A stretch of 64,000 nucleotides of DNA from NCBI GenBank assembly GCA_932521035.1, contig OW051494.1, positions 6,310,001-6,374,000 on the forward strand. The letters run 5' to 3'. Source of the stretch: Oscheius dolichura (Eukaryota > Nematoda > Chromadorea > Rhabditida > Rhabditidae). Both the position numbers and the translations under genes were made by a program. This document shows positions 47,200 through 59,024 of the stretch, one piece after another. Below the pieces are notes generated by a model. The model was not told the origin of the DNA. It saw nothing but the letters and a program-made list of their open reading frames with translations, and searched no databases. Position 1 is the first letter of the stretch, and every line of letters begins with the position of its first letter.

Positions 47200-50100
47200 T
47201 TATTGGTTGAGATAGGTTCGAACGAGAAAGGCGACGTAGGCTACCACCCGGAGGACAACTATCATCGAGAGAAGAATGCCCATGTTGATCCATTTGTTGC
47301 CCGGGTCGAAGTCGATGTCCTCCAGCACGGCCAGACCCGTCGCCGGACAGGAGGAGTAGCTCGACGTCGCGTTGACACAGCCTAGAGATCAGCTATAAGA
47401 GGGAGACAGGTCGAGAAATACCCGGGATGATGGGGATGTTCTCCCACTCGTTGATGGCCAGCGCCTCGTAGCCGTATTTGAAGTAGGAGAGGGCGGCCAG
47501 CCAGTTGAAATACGAGGGGATCGCATCGAAGGTGATGAAGAATCCACCGAATGACATGATCGGAACCACGAAGATCGGAAGGAACGTCATCTGAAGGGAG
47601 ATAGTGGAAGGGGACAGGGGGAACATACGGCGACGGCCACGTCGGCGAAGATTGTAGCCACGGCGTAGGCTGAAAATACCTTTATTGGGGAAAGAGAAGA
47701 GAGCCTACAGATGGAGATGGCCACGTTGGTAACCATAATGGCGACGAGAGACGAAAAGAGGAAGGGGAGGATGGCGGGGTACAAGCCTAGAAGGATGGTG
47801 GGCAGCTGAGGAAGACCTTACCCGACATCCAATAGACAATGAGGTTGTAGATAAAGGGCAGGGCTATGAATTGGGGCAGCTCTGCCAGATTCTTCGCCAA
47901 GAAATAGGCACTCGTCCGGTAGACGCCGTTGGCATTCTCCCTCATCACTATCGGCATCTCGGCTGTGATCACCTGGGCATGTTTTAATGAAAGAAAAAAG
48001 GAGAGACTAACGGGGACATTGGGAAATTGAAGCATGAAATTGATATTTCTGATGTGGTTGAACATTATGCCGTTGATTGAAATGATAGTCTCCGGACTGA
48101 TTTGGGTGTTGAAGTAGACGGTGCCCGTAATGAGGGCGGTCACTATTATTTGGATTAGACGAGACTTCAGAAGGAGCGGATCTCTGGGGGAGGATAAGAA
48201 AAGAACCGAGGGAATGGGTTACCGTATGACGGTTAGCCAGGCTCTCCAGAAGAGGGCTGTGAACTGGGCGAAGAACGAGGCCGAGTACCTGAAGACATTC
48301 AAAGAGACGACCGGGGAAGACCTACTCTTGGCTGAAGAAAGTCTTGTCCGAGTTGATACTGTCCGACGACGGCCTCTCTGTCTCCTGAAAAGAATTCTTT
48401 CCCCATGGCCCGGTTAACCCACCTTGTTAGCCTTTCCAATCTCCAACAGAGCCTTGCCGTGTTCGCTTTTTAGGAAACCGTCTCGAATTTTCTGGAAGTT
48501 CGACTATTTTCTGGGAAGTAAAGTAAAACAAACAGCTATGGTTTTGAGGGAGGTTGTCCTGTCCCTGTCGATGACGGCGAGGGTTCGGATGAGGTGGTCG
48601 GCCGGGTTGAAATACGGCGGGCAGGGATAGCCCCATTTACCGAACAGAGAAGCGGCCTCGCTTGCCGGGCCGAGGTAGATGATCCGGCCACAGGCCATCA
48701 GACACACACTGGGGTATTGTTTTTTGTTTGACTCGGTGGAGGGGAAACTCACTTATGGAAGAGGGAAAATACTTGAGAGGATGGCTGGTGGATGGTTATG
48801 ATCACGTTCATCCCACTCTCTGCCAGTCCTCGCAGGGCCGAGACTACCGTACCTGCCATGAAGGCGTCTAATCCACTGGTCGGCTCATCACAGAAGAGAA
48901 TCTTCGGACATGTGAGAATCTGGATGGATTGACTTGACCAAAAAAAGAGGAGGAGACTGACCTCGGAAGCAAAGGCGAGACGCTTCTTCTCCCCACAGGA
49001 GAGCCCCTTCACCCCGGGGATGTTGATGACCGTGTTGGAACAGTTGGACAATCCCATCTGGAGGGAATATGTAGAGGAAAACAAAAAGATCTACCTGTTG
49101 GATGACGGCCTCGACCCTCTGTTCCCTCTCGTACCGAGTGAACTCGGATCCCATTCGGAGCCTGGCCATGAACTGAAGATGTTCCTGGACAGTCATCGTG
49201 CCCACGAACATGTCGTGTTGCTGGACGAAGGCGCTGACTTCCCTCAGTTTCCACTTGCTCACCCTCTGCCCGTCCAGCATCACCGTCCCCTGAAATGGTT
49301 CCCCATCCTCCCGGATAAAGGAGACAACTCGCCTGGACATCGAGATTGCCCAGGTTGCGGGTGGTGAGCACATTGAGGAGGGTCGTCTTGCCGGCTCCGC
49401 TAAAACAGTCAAAAGTGAGAGAGACACGAAAGGACAAAGACAGGGACGGGTGGAAATAACGAATTCATTCTATGTGACTACGTTATGTTATTGTACGTGA
49501 TTGTTCTTTTCGAGCGAGGATCCGGGCATGGCCATGACAAAGTCCCCAGGGGGCGGCTCCTTGTGGCAGACGTTCCGGACGAGGATGGGTCCCTCTCTGT
49601 CGCTCCTCTCCTTCTTGTCCTCCTCGTCTTCCTCCTTATCCGGACTATTTCCCAGTAGATAGCACATGAAGATGGCCGCAATCAAGGCGAAGACGACCAA
49701 TACGACGAGCAGAATGACTAGCCACGTGGCCATCTTTCACGGAGGGGGAATGGGAATAAACGGGGGAGAACTGACCTGCTGCCCATTATCGCCAAGAGTC
49801 GACCGGATTCGGCTGCTCCGCTTACTGAAAATCCTCTTATTCCTTGAAAAACAAGGTGGACGGACCATTGTGAAGGATGTCCCGGTACTTCTTCGGCTTG
49901 TTGGCTTGTTCCAGTTTCTCCCTCAACGTCGTCGTCCGGATCTCGGGCCCCGTCACATTTATCGAGGACCAGTAGAGGTTACATCTGCGAATACTCGATG
50001 AAGTTCAGAATCAGACGGGGAAAGTGCCTTATCAGATGATTAAACAGGCCCAGTCGGCAGTAGCCGGCTGATAAGGAGCCCGCGTTTATTTTTTCGAAAG

Positions 50101-50229
50101 AGTTCACAGGGTCACTAGTCAAAACAGGAGACAACGACCGCCTCTCGCAACCTACCTGTCGGGAACTGCTTTTTGAACGGAAGAAAAGGGTCGAGGGTCG
50201 ATGAGGGGCACTGTCTCGGAGTCGAACAT
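47200..50229 (-). CDS. ABCG (White-type) half ABC transporter
   Basis: Half-transporter with N-terminal ATPase and C-terminal six-TM domain; works as a dimer on lipids, pigments or xenobiotics. Seventeen exons from 50156-50229 to 47200-47381 give 642 residues, all phases consistent. Walker A is split by an intron: [16 protein letters not shown]. Walker B is [13 protein letters not shown], the H-loop [17 protein letters not shown]. The signature reads [10 protein letters not shown], with Cys where Gly is usual. The TM domain has ERPS-type linker and [20 protein letters not shown]. Intron 49290-49332 has a GC donor. The 376-nt intron splitting Walker A (49400-49775) contains a separate small gene. 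The start exon was inferred from phase and the N-terminal [12 protein letters not shown] strand. Confidence 0.9.
49488..49733 (-). CDS. Small single-pass membrane protein nested in an ABCG intron, same strand
   Basis: An intronless 81-codon frame. Residues 1-30 are a transmembrane segment ([20 protein letters not shown]), followed by an acidic/basic cytoplasmic stretch ([17 protein letters not shown]) and a Pro-rich tail. It lies inside the intron that splits Walker A of the ABCG gene. Splicing the upstream ABCG exon to the acceptor directly before this ATG (tgaaag) gives an immediate stop, so it is not an alternative ABCG exon. Leader trans-splicing to that acceptor would make an independent mRNA. 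No family recognised; could be a regulatory micropeptide-like protein, which is inference. Confidence 0.5.
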   Translation of the reverse strand: MATWLVILLVVLVVFALIAAIFMCYLLGNSPDKEEDEEDKKERSDREGPILVRNVCHKEPPPGDFVMAMPGSSLEKNNHVQ

Positions 50230-50346
50230 CCTCCCGGAGAAAGAAGAACAAGGGTAGCCGGCACAGGAGGAGAGGCCCTTATCGGGAGATATCGAGGGAG
50301 GACCAGGGGTCGCGATAAGGAGAAAAACAACATTTATTAGGCGATC

Positions 50347-50412
50347 TCAGAACTGGGGGATTCTCCCGTTGATCGGCATCTGGTTGGGCAGTAGGGCCAG
50401 CGTGTGCTTCCC
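50347..50412 (-). other. Duplicated alternative terminal exon of ACOT13
   Basis: 66 nt with a ctgtaaatg-type acceptor context (acag|GGGAAG) and a TGA stop, homologous to the 66-nt exon at 50438-50503: both start G-K-H-T, both end in I-x-Q-F and have identical length and phase. The upstream exon carries its own stop, so use is mutually exclusive. Confidence 0.7.
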
Positions 50413-51054
50413 CTGTAAATGTCTCCTTATTTCTAGCTCAGAACTGGAGGATCTTCCCGTCCACCGGCTGTTGGTACGGCATCATGGCTACCGTATGCTT
50501 GCCCTGAAGAGAAGGAAAGGGGGACAAGGAGAGGCACCGGATACAAACCTTGGCACATAGCTTCCCGTCGCTCTTTCGTCGAAACTCGCAGTCGGTGAAG
50601 GCGATGCTCCTGCCACACTTGAGAACCGTCGCCGTAATCTCCATCGTCTCGCCGACCTTGGCCGGAAGAAGGTAGCTGCAACTGGGTTGTCCTCTCCTCT
50701 GACCCGTCCTACCTGACAGCCAGCTCGACCGACGCCATTCCGACGTCTTTCACCGTGACACCCAGTCCCCGGGCCGTGACAATATCCGTGAGAGAGGCCG
50801 TGAATCCACCATGGAGGGTTCCCTTCGAGTTGAGATGCTCCGGCTCCAGGACCAACTCGCAGACGAGCTTCTCTTTGGTGGCCGAAATGGGCTTCACCTG
50901 GGAATATCAGATTAGAGAAAGAGGGTATTGCGAAAACCTTGGCAGCCACTCGGTTGAAATCTTCCAATTTGGAGAGAAGGGCAAAAGCCTCGATGACATC
51001 CTCGAGATCTGACTTGGAAGTGGTCGGGGAGGGCTGGTCGGGGTTAGGGGTCAT
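50347..51054 (-). CDS. ACOT13: Acyl-CoA thioesterase 13 (hotdog fold) with alternative last exons
   Basis: Mitochondrial/cytosolic acyl-CoA thioesterase of the PaaI/THEM2 type. Exons 50938-51054, 50713-50897, 50549-50681 and a terminal exon 50438-50503 give 166 residues. The hotdog core shows LHGGFTASLTDIVTARGLGV with the catalytic Asp in TDI, then PAKVGETMEITATVLKCGRS and GKLCAKGKHT. A second terminal exon at 50347-50412 has the same length and phase and encodes a similar end (GKHTLALLPNQMPINGRIPQF), so the gene probably makes two C-terminal isoforms; the coordinates given span both. An acceptor tttcag lies one base before ATG. Divergent from MFSD8-like copy A. Confidence 0.9.
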
Positions 51055-52324
51055 TCTGAAAACGGGACGATGAGAGGAAAAGGGAGATGGAGATCGGACG
51101 ATAGGGAAAGACGACACAATTACACTGTTTCAGAGAGGGGGCAACTCAAATGTGGTGATTCAACGAGAAAAATAGAAAATCTCCGGAAATTTGGAACAGA
51201 AACTGCGAATAATAACCGAAGAGGTGAAAAGATAAGAGAAATACCATTGCTTTTTAACTTTAGAAGACAACATTTGGAGTGAAAACAAGCGAAAACTTTT
51301 AAAAACGAAGCTTTATCAGATTTCTCATAGAAAACAAGAGCCGTGCCGCGGTGATGACACTTTTCGGTGGCCGCAAATAGCCGCTGCGAATGGCCGGGAG
51401 GATGAACGGCGCCGATTGACTTGGTCGGAGAGAACGCCTGGCTGGACAGACAATTGAGCACCTTCCTCCCTCTTTTTGGAGAATAAAAAATAAGAAAAAG
51501 GGAAAAGGGGATGAAGAAGACGAGGATGATGTGGATCGAATCGATCGACGGTATGACATAACGGCCGGCTGACCGGCGGCCGGATCAGAGAACACGCGGG
51601 GGGAGGTCAGCGGGGACGAGGCAGACGAGTAGACAAGCTCGCGTTTCAGACTGGGAGGAGCCCGCTTTTTGCATACGATTTCGAAAAAGCAAACGGTCAC
51701 GGCCTAAAGGGCAGACAGAAAGTGCGAAAACTTTTTGGACACTCGGAAAAACAACCGGGCCACCTATGTGTTCGGGTAATGCTGACACGTTACACCGAAT
51801 ACAGTAGAGACACCCATGGAACGGGGGATGAACGTGGGCGGCAGGGAAGAAAGGGGAAATGCCTGGAGGGAGCGGGGATGAATAAGCAGAGGACACTTTG
51901 ATCTCTTGATTAATCAGAGGTATGACCAACTGAATCGGGTTAGATTCTGGACATAACTCCCAAAACGGTACAGACACCATATACAGATTCGCAGCTACGT
52001 GACAGTCGAGCAGTGTCCTCTGATCCAGAGGCTGCCCTTTCCCCCAATCCGGCGTTATCCTCCTGTCCTCCCCTTGAGTACAGGGATTACCCTGCCGCCT
52101 TCCAATGATCACGGTGGTTAACTGTCGTAATCAGTTCAAAACAATGGTTACTGTTTTGTTTTTCACTCTCGTTTCCCACCGTGCTTCGGGAAGTGGCCAT
52201 CCGTCTTTTATTCCCCGACGACCCTTCCTTGTTTTGGCCTACTCGTCACAGTCTCCCGCCTGTTTGCTTCCCCTCCAAATAGAGCCCCATACATATTCAT
52301 CCCGTCACTCCCCGTTTCAGGACA
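51055..52324. promoter_or_regulatory. Divergent region between ACOT13 and MFSD8-like copy A
   Basis: About 1.27 kb without a recognisable exon. Short open frames are present on both strands but lack coding character. The acceptor gtttcag, four bases before the MFSD8-like start at 52325, marks the 5' end of that coding region. Confidence 0.4.
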
Positions 52325-54233
52325 ATGGCCGACGACAAAGCCAAGCAGGCCCGCCAATCCATCGTCTCCTTGTAAGTTGCCCCTCCTTCCTCTCTTCGAG
52401 CCGATCTCCTTCAGGGAGGAGGTCGTCCTGACCAACTGCCACCATCGGACACCCTGGCCTTCTATCTGGATATGTATTTTTATGCAGTTCGTGATAGGCA
52501 TCACAAATTCAATTTTCTATATGAGCATGTGGCCTTTTCTCAGCGGAGTACTGTCCTTTCTAACCTGTACTAGAGCCATTTCAGCTGGATAACACGGCGG
52601 CCATGCATTTCCTCGGCTGGGTGGTAGCCTCCTGTAGCATCGGCTGCTCTTTGGTATGTTTCTTGAAGGCTACCAACAGAGTCCCTTCCAGGCGAACCCC
52701 CTCTTTGGCTATTGGAACGAGAGGACTATGTCCGTTACCTGGCCGGTCGGTTAGTGGCTCCTCGCTTCCCCTTATCCTCTTCCAGTTTGTGGCTTCTGTA
52801 TCTCCGCCGTCGGCCAGTGTATGTACGGCCTGCTGCCCCTTGTCCACTTCAACGTCAAATGGTATATGATAGCTGCTCGATTTATCACCGGCTTCGGAAC
52901 AGGTCCCCTAGTCCACCTCACTGTTAACACTGTCTAGGCTGCCTTTCGGTGCTCCGAGCCTATACCGCCACAGCTGCCCTCCCGAAAGATAAGTTGTCGG
53001 CCATCTCCTACGGTACTGCTGGCTGGGTACTAGGAATATCTTTCGGTCCAGCTATACAGGTAATCTCACCTTGTTCAAGTTATCCTCCCCTAGGCTCTGT
53101 TCACTCCCATTGGAGCCGGCTGGAAAGTGGGCTTCTTGGTTCTGAATATGTACACCCTGCCGGCTTTCTTTATGGCAGTCGTAACTATCTTCTCGTGTGT
53201 TGTCATCTTGATCTTTATGGACGAAGACTATGCCGGAATAATCAACCAAAATGAGCAAGACGGTTTATCTTTCCCTCGTCTCCATCTATCCCCCTTCCAG
53301 CCAACCATATTGTCATCCCGAAGTTTGACGTCTCCCCTGCCCTGGTATGTGTCTGGCTCTGGGTCATCTCCTGTATGATATCGACCAATATCGAAGTCAT
53401 TTCTACGCCGCTCTCGACTGCCATGTATGGTTGGAATGACTCGACCTCGATCCTCTACAACGGCATCATCGAGTCCGTCACCTGTGTCGTCTCTGTCTTC
53501 GTCAACTTCCTCATCGGTTACTCTCGGATCGGTCACATGTGAGCAGGACGGCCACATCTGTCTAACCCTCTTCAGCGACAAGAGAAAGCAGATAATCTTC
53601 GGTCTGGTTGTCTTCCTCCTCTACCACCTCGTCAACTATCCCTGGTCCGCGTATCCCGGTCCCCTCCACTACATCCCACCGGGTAAGGGCGTCTCCCAGG
53701 TTGATAAGACCTTTCAGGGTTGACTTCGTCGGAGGTCGGCGGCTGTGACCCCTCCTACTCGTGGTGCGAGACATCTGTCCGTATCCCTCTCGTCCTCTAC
53801 ATCTTCAGTTTCATCGTCCTCTACGGGATTTCCTTTCCCTTTGTGGGAGCATCTTCCGCGTCCCTCTACTCGGAGATCCTCGGCCCCCGTCCACAGGTGT
53901 TTTTTTCCTGAGAATGGAAGAAAGATAGTTTAGGGGATGATGCAGAGTCTCTATTCCCTGGGCGGTTCAGTGGCCCAATTTCTTTCTCCTGTCCTGGTCA
54001 CGTAGGTCTCTCCCTTCGTCGACGACCCCTGCCCTTTTAGATTTCTCTTCCAGCACACCGGATACATCTGGGTGATCTGTACACAGATCGGCACCCTCAG
54101 CCTGGCCCTGGTCCTCATGGTCGTCTACTACAACCGTCTCGTCCCCCTTGAACTGAAACCCGCCCCCGGTGCCAAAATCAAATACTCGACTGGCGTACTG
54201 TATGCCATGTGAGCGTCCTCCCAATAAACTGAT
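52325..54233 (+). CDS. MFSD8-like major facilitator, copy A
   Basis: Twelve-TM MFS transporter resembling the lysosomal CLN7/MFSD8 group. Twelve exons: 52325-52371, 52415-52547, 52585-52653, 52692-52749, 52786-52902, 52938-53059, 53094-53262, 53301-53538, 53576-53682, 53718-53896, 53934-54001, 54041-54233; 499 residues. Family strings are IWICIFMQFVIGITNSIFYM, HFLGWVVASCSIGCSLANPL, TAGWVLGISFGPAIQALFTP, SASLYSEILGPRPQGMMQ and FNRLVPLEL-type end (YYNRLVPLELKPA). An MFS signature GYWNERTMS lies between TM2 and TM3. The reading frame of the last exon runs past a near-stop and ends close to an AATAAA. Shares all intron positions of copy C plus extra ones. Confidence 0.9.
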
Positions 54234-54707
54234 CTCGTCCCTGTTACATTTCGGGCAACAACTCGTCCCCCTGTTGGCAGAGGAGATCGCGAATCTTCCG
54301 CAAGCACCCAGTTTACACTGGCACGGTTCACATGGACTGGACAGGCAGACACCTTCTAAAAACAACCCTGTTGGAGCGGTGCAGATGGTTTTTGCGTTTT
54401 TGTTTTCTGGAAATGTCAGCCTCGACCCAATAAAGGCCTGCAAGCGACAACAGACATCATGCCTTCCTTCGTGTTGTCATTGTTCTTCGCTTCTATGCCC
54501 CTTCCCCCCTGATCCTATGATATCAAAATAAAGGAGAACACACTGCAAGCCGAATGCCGATTGCCCGTCGCCACGTGTGTTGAATCTCTGCCGAAGCCCC
54601 CAGACCAGTCCGTTGATAATACACTCCTCCTTCCTTCCCGTTCCCCCGTCTGTGTTGCCCCTCTTCCTCAACATTCCCCCTTCTGATAATCGATCAGACA
54701 ATTTCAG
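54234..54707. other. Intergenic region between MFSD8-like copies A and B
   Basis: About 475 nt. AATAAA occurs at about 54431 and 54529. No exon recognised; a tttcag acceptor lies directly before the copy B start. Confidence 0.4.
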
Positions 54708-56386
54708 ATGACCGTCTCCATCGTGGATAATCAAGCCAGCATCATCAGCGACCGGCCCGAGAAGAGGTGAGTCTATCCGAATACCTCCTTCGGAACAGCC
54801 AACTGTCTAGGGTCGATTGGGATGAGAAGAGGACTCCTTGGAGGTCCATTTGGATCGGAATCTATATGCAGTTTGTAATCGGTGTACAAATGTCTATTTA
54901 TTATATGAGCAGCTGGCCTTATTTAAATTATGTGAGTACTTTTTCGATCTCTTGAAATGGCCAATTTCCATTTCAGTTGGATTCCAGTGCCGACTTCCAT
55001 TTCGTCGGCTGGGTAGTGGCCGCCGGAAGCATCGGCTGCTCAATAGCCAATCCCATATTCGGCTGGTGGAATCAAAAGACGATGTCAGTCACATCACCTG
55101 TTTGCTTGGGATTAATGGTCTCCTGCCTGGGTAAGGTCACCTGCCCTCCTCCCCGGTTCATCCAATTCTTTCAGGGCAAATAATCTACGCACTGTTGCCT
55201 GTCTGCCCCTTCGGCCACCACAAGTGGTTTATGATTTTTTCCCGGTTCATCATCGGCTTCGGGACGGGGTCTATCTCTGTGCTGAGGGCCTACACGGCCA
55301 TGGCTGCCGTGCCCGACGACAAAATGAAGGCCATCGCCTACTCGACGGCTGGCTGGGTGCTGGGCCTCTCCTTGGGCCCGGCCGTGCAGTCTCTGTTCAC
55401 TCCCCTCGGGGAAGGGTTCACCCTCTTCGGCTACAGATGCGACATTTACACCACTCCACCCTATTTTATGGTCGCCGTCAACCTGGCCTCCTGTGCCGTC
55501 ATGTGGCTCTTCTTCAAGGAGACCTACTCCGGAATCATCGACCAGCGGGAACAGGAGGCCAACCATGTCTTCCTCCCGAAGTTCGACCTGCCCGCCGCCC
55601 TGACCTGTATCTGGCTCTGGGTCTGCTCCTGCTCCATCTCCACCAACATCGAAGTCATGTCCACGCCCCTGTCCACCGTCATGTTCGGCTGGAATGACTC
55701 CACCTCGATCCTCTGGAACGGGGTCCTCACCTCCGCCACTTCCTTCATCTCCGTCTGTGTCAACTTCCTCATCGGATCCACGGGCATCGGCAAGATGTGA
55801 GTCAATCGGGACTAGATGGCGTAATAAGAGTTCAGAGACAAAAGGAAGCAGATCCTGTTCGGGCTGTCTCTCTTCATGGCCTACCACCTGTGTAACTACC
55901 CGTGGTCATTCTACCCCGGTCCCCTACAGTACATTCCCAATGGGACGACCACTGCCGAAGTGGGAGGATGCGACCCGGAGTTCACTTGGTGTGAGCACAC
56001 GGTGGCCGTCCCCCTTCCCATCTACATTATCACATTTGTCCTTTTCTTCGGGATTGGCTTCCCCTTCATCGGCAGTCCGTCGGCCTCCCTCTACACCGAA
56101 ATCCTTGGCCCTCGACCCCAGGGCAACATGCAGGGCCTATACAGCTTCAGCGGGTCAATGGCTCAGTGTATTGGACCGCTTCTCTGCACGTGAGTTCTCT
56201 CCTCCTCCTCACTTCATCCTGTTCAGGTTCCTCTTCCAGCACACGGGTTATCAGCTGGTCGTCCTCTCCCAGGTCTTGATCCTGTCCATCGGCTTCTCCC
56301 TCCTCTGTACATTCTACAAAAGACTCGTTCCCCTGGAACTGAAGACAACTGACACGGCATCAGCCAGCTTCGACGGCTCCCTCTGA
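54708..56386 (+). CDS. MFSD8-like major facilitator, copy B
   Basis: Paralogue of copy A with fewer introns. Exons 54708-54766, 54811-54931, 54977-55130, 55175-55796, 55836-56189, 56227-56386 give 489 residues. Core strings: IWIGIYMQFVIGVQMSIYYM, HFVGWVVAAGSIGCSIANPI, GWWNQKTMS, TAGWVLGLSLGPAVQSLFTP, SASLYTEILGPRPQGNMQ and FYKRLVPLELK. The 622-nt fourth exon fuses what are four exons in copy A, and exon 5 fuses three, so intron loss (or gain in A and C) has occurred. ATG follows aatttcag directly. Ends before the right copy of the segmental duplication. Confidence 0.92.
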
Positions 56387-56799
56387 CTACGGTTAATTTG
56401 ATCTCAATTAAACCTTTTCTCCCTATTCTCCCTAACCATTGCTTCCAGCGGACCGGCTGGCAGAGGATGAGATAAGCAAAGTTGACCCAGGCGACCCATC
56501 TGGCGCCTATCCTCCAATCGCGCCCTTGTCATCCACAACTTTTCGCGCCCAAAACAGCCAAATAACATACACGCCATTGGTGTCTCGTACGGGGATGGGC
56601 TCATAGAGGAGGATGATACTGGGGTTCTGTGTACTCCCCCTTTATTGTACCAATTGAGTAATTATGCTGCCCTCCTCCTGTCCTTCTATCTGTACAATCG
56701 TGTGGGAAGGGAATCAACTGTGGCAGGGTATCCCAGATCAGAGCCGAAAAAAGGGGGAGGGGCAGTCTAGCTGTAGTTTTACCTCGGAAATGGTCCAGA

Positions 56800-59024
56800 T
56801 CGTTACGTGTCAAAGTTTGTCCAACTTTAGCCGGAGGGATGGTCATGTGGCGCCCCTTATCACTCGAGAGACAGGGACTGGCAAAACTTCCTTTCCGACC
56901 TCCCTCTAGAATATGAACACGTCCTCCCTGGGCGCAAACCCAGGGCAAAAGGGCTTTTACGCCTATCACAAGAAGAAGAGGCCATCGTCTTCTTCAGGTA
57001 TGTCCGTGACCTGTTCGGTCCTGCGGGTATAATATTCTCCAACTTCTGTCTGCCCTGGCCATCCTCCTCGTCCTCGTTTCTTTTTTTTTTCTTCTCGGCA
57101 TCTTCTGCTCGTTTTCTCCCAAATCCTTTTTTCAAAATTGCTCTGATCCCGGTCACGTGCTCAATCGGATCAGGCTCGACGTGTCGACGGACCTCAGAGC
57201 GTCCGGGACGATGTATCTTCTGGACGAGGTTAAATCGCCCAGCCGGACCAGACGAGGGTGGCCGCCGCTTGTCCGCCAGTAGATATTCCTCATTACAAAT
57301 GTACGTCGTCGAGATAGGCGAGCCGTCTTCATTTCCTTCATCCTGACCACTGGGATTTGACATGAGCTCGGCGCCTGGCTCGTCTTCGGCCTGCCTTCAG
57401 CCGACACAGCGGGGCGTGGACGATAGGCAAGGTGCAACAGACTGAAAGAGGATCATTCTCTATGTCCCTTCAACGGGGAAAGTCAACGGCTAATCCTATT
57501 TGTCCGCTCTACCTTTAAAAATGTAATCCTGGTCGAATCCTGTTGAATCGGATCAGGCTTGACGTGTCTCGACGTGTCGACGGCTCTCAGAGTGGCCGGG
57601 ACGATATACGTTCTGGACGAGGCCAACTCGTCCAGCCGAGTCTCTTCTCTTCTGTTTGACGTCAATATCCATATCCCCTCTTCTTCTCTCGGTGGCTATC
57701 CTCCTCCAATTCACGGGGATCAGTGCTCTCTTGGTCTTCTCGTGTTCCATCTCGTTTGCTCCTCAGGAGGACGACACGGCGCAGACAGAGCCAGTCGAGG
57801 CAGCGTTGTTTCCCTCTCATCGTATTTCACATGGCCATTGCAACGTTCCTTCAGGAGCTGTTGTGTCGAGAGAAGAGGGAGCAATGAAGAGGTGACGAGA
57901 CTCGTCCCATCTCCTACAGACCCGACTTCTTTCCGTCTTCAGAGGCTATCCTAAAACGTCTTTTTCATTTGATAACCGCGGATAAATGAGCCACGAGGCG
58001 GAGTAGGAGCCCTCGTTTCTGGACGGGACCGATAGTTCTGTTAGGGTCTCTTACTTGTCAGTTTTCCCAACAGGTAAAATTATTTGGCGGAGATAGACTG
58101 GGAGGTCGAAATGTCCCCGTCTCCGGTGGCCCTATCAAAAGGACAGCCTATCGCCGGATTGCCCCATGAAGATGGCTCAGCGACTCCCCAGACCACACCA
58201 TCCCAGTGAGTCGGGAGGACAACTACCGATTACTGTAGACAAGTCGGGTTTAATTCTAATCCAACAAGCGGCTGCTCCCCAAGTTTGCGCGTAAAAATGG
58301 CAAAATTCAAAGGTTAGTTGGCGGGAAATATACACAGATCAATCCCCGGTGGTACTGTTTCTTTAGCGAAATAAAGGATGACTGCAACAGTAGCTCGAGC
58401 TTGGGAAAGAGTGCGGGCATACGGAATATAGATGGCTTTTCTGTAGAATAAAACGGACGAACCATTGGATGGCAACAGCAGAAGATTTGACGCATACTGT
58501 TCTCCTATAATCGTAGAGTTCTTATAGTCCATTCGATTCAGAGAGGCATCTAGCGAGAGAACCACCAGCAGAGCAGACGATACCTGAAAATGGAAGAGAC
58601 GAGCGAGAGACAAAAGAGAGAGGACGACAAGGATAGAATATTTAGAGTGAATTTAGCCAAAAGAGAGTTGTATCAGAGTTTCGAGCACTTCCAGTCACCC
58701 TTTGGCGATGCCCGGATCCATCTGTGCTGTTCCAAACACCGCTGTGGACACAGAGGATGCACGGGACATCGGGGGACCGGGCCGGGACGCCTTCTCCAAA
58801 AAGAGAGGCTGGCACGAGAGGCGGATTCCCTGGTAGCCAGTCCCATTGGCCGTCTCTACTACCCGATTTTTAGACAAAAAAGAGACTACCCGAATCAACG
58901 GGACGCGTCATTTTATGTGGATCGGAGCCCACAACGCGATTTCCTGTCGGCCCCGGAGGAGCCAGAGGCATGACAGGGGCGCCGGCCTCGGGAAGAGGTC
59001 CTGCACGCTTTCTTTGTAATTTTT
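56800..59024 (-). repeat. Right copy of the large inverted segmental duplication
   Basis: Reverse-complement match of 40417-42950. Relative to the left copy it lacks the 685-nt piece at 42199-42883, but it has an extra internal segment: a block containing GGATCAGGCTCGACGTGTCG at about 57170-57235 recurs in diverged form at about 57550-57615, with roughly 300 nt of sequence between that the left copy does not have. Small indels distinguish the copies, such as one extra C at about 57883 inside a conserved frame. Confidence 0.85.
56867..57897 (+). pseudogene. Possible decayed coding segments in the right duplication copy
   Basis: Several exon-like pieces on this strand have counterparts in the left copy on its minus strand: 56877-57027 (SDLPLEYEHVLPGRKPRAKG, then LLRLSQEEEAIVFFRYVRDL), 57155-57229 (LDVSTDLRASGTMYLLDE), a diverged repeat at 57565-57665 (ALRVAGTIYVLDEANSSSR) and 57831-57897 (MAIATFLQELLCREKRE). 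A 7-nt insertion near 57571 and a one-base insertion near 57883 would shift frame relative to the other copy. Whether either copy is still a working gene cannot be told; no family recognised. The opposite strand is also open over parts of this region. Confidence 0.3.

Noticed and set aside
55171-55887. 238-codon minus-strand open frame in MFSD8-like copy B
   Set aside because: Antisense shadow of the 622-nt transporter exon; Glu/Asp/Gly-rich repeats typical of such shadows.
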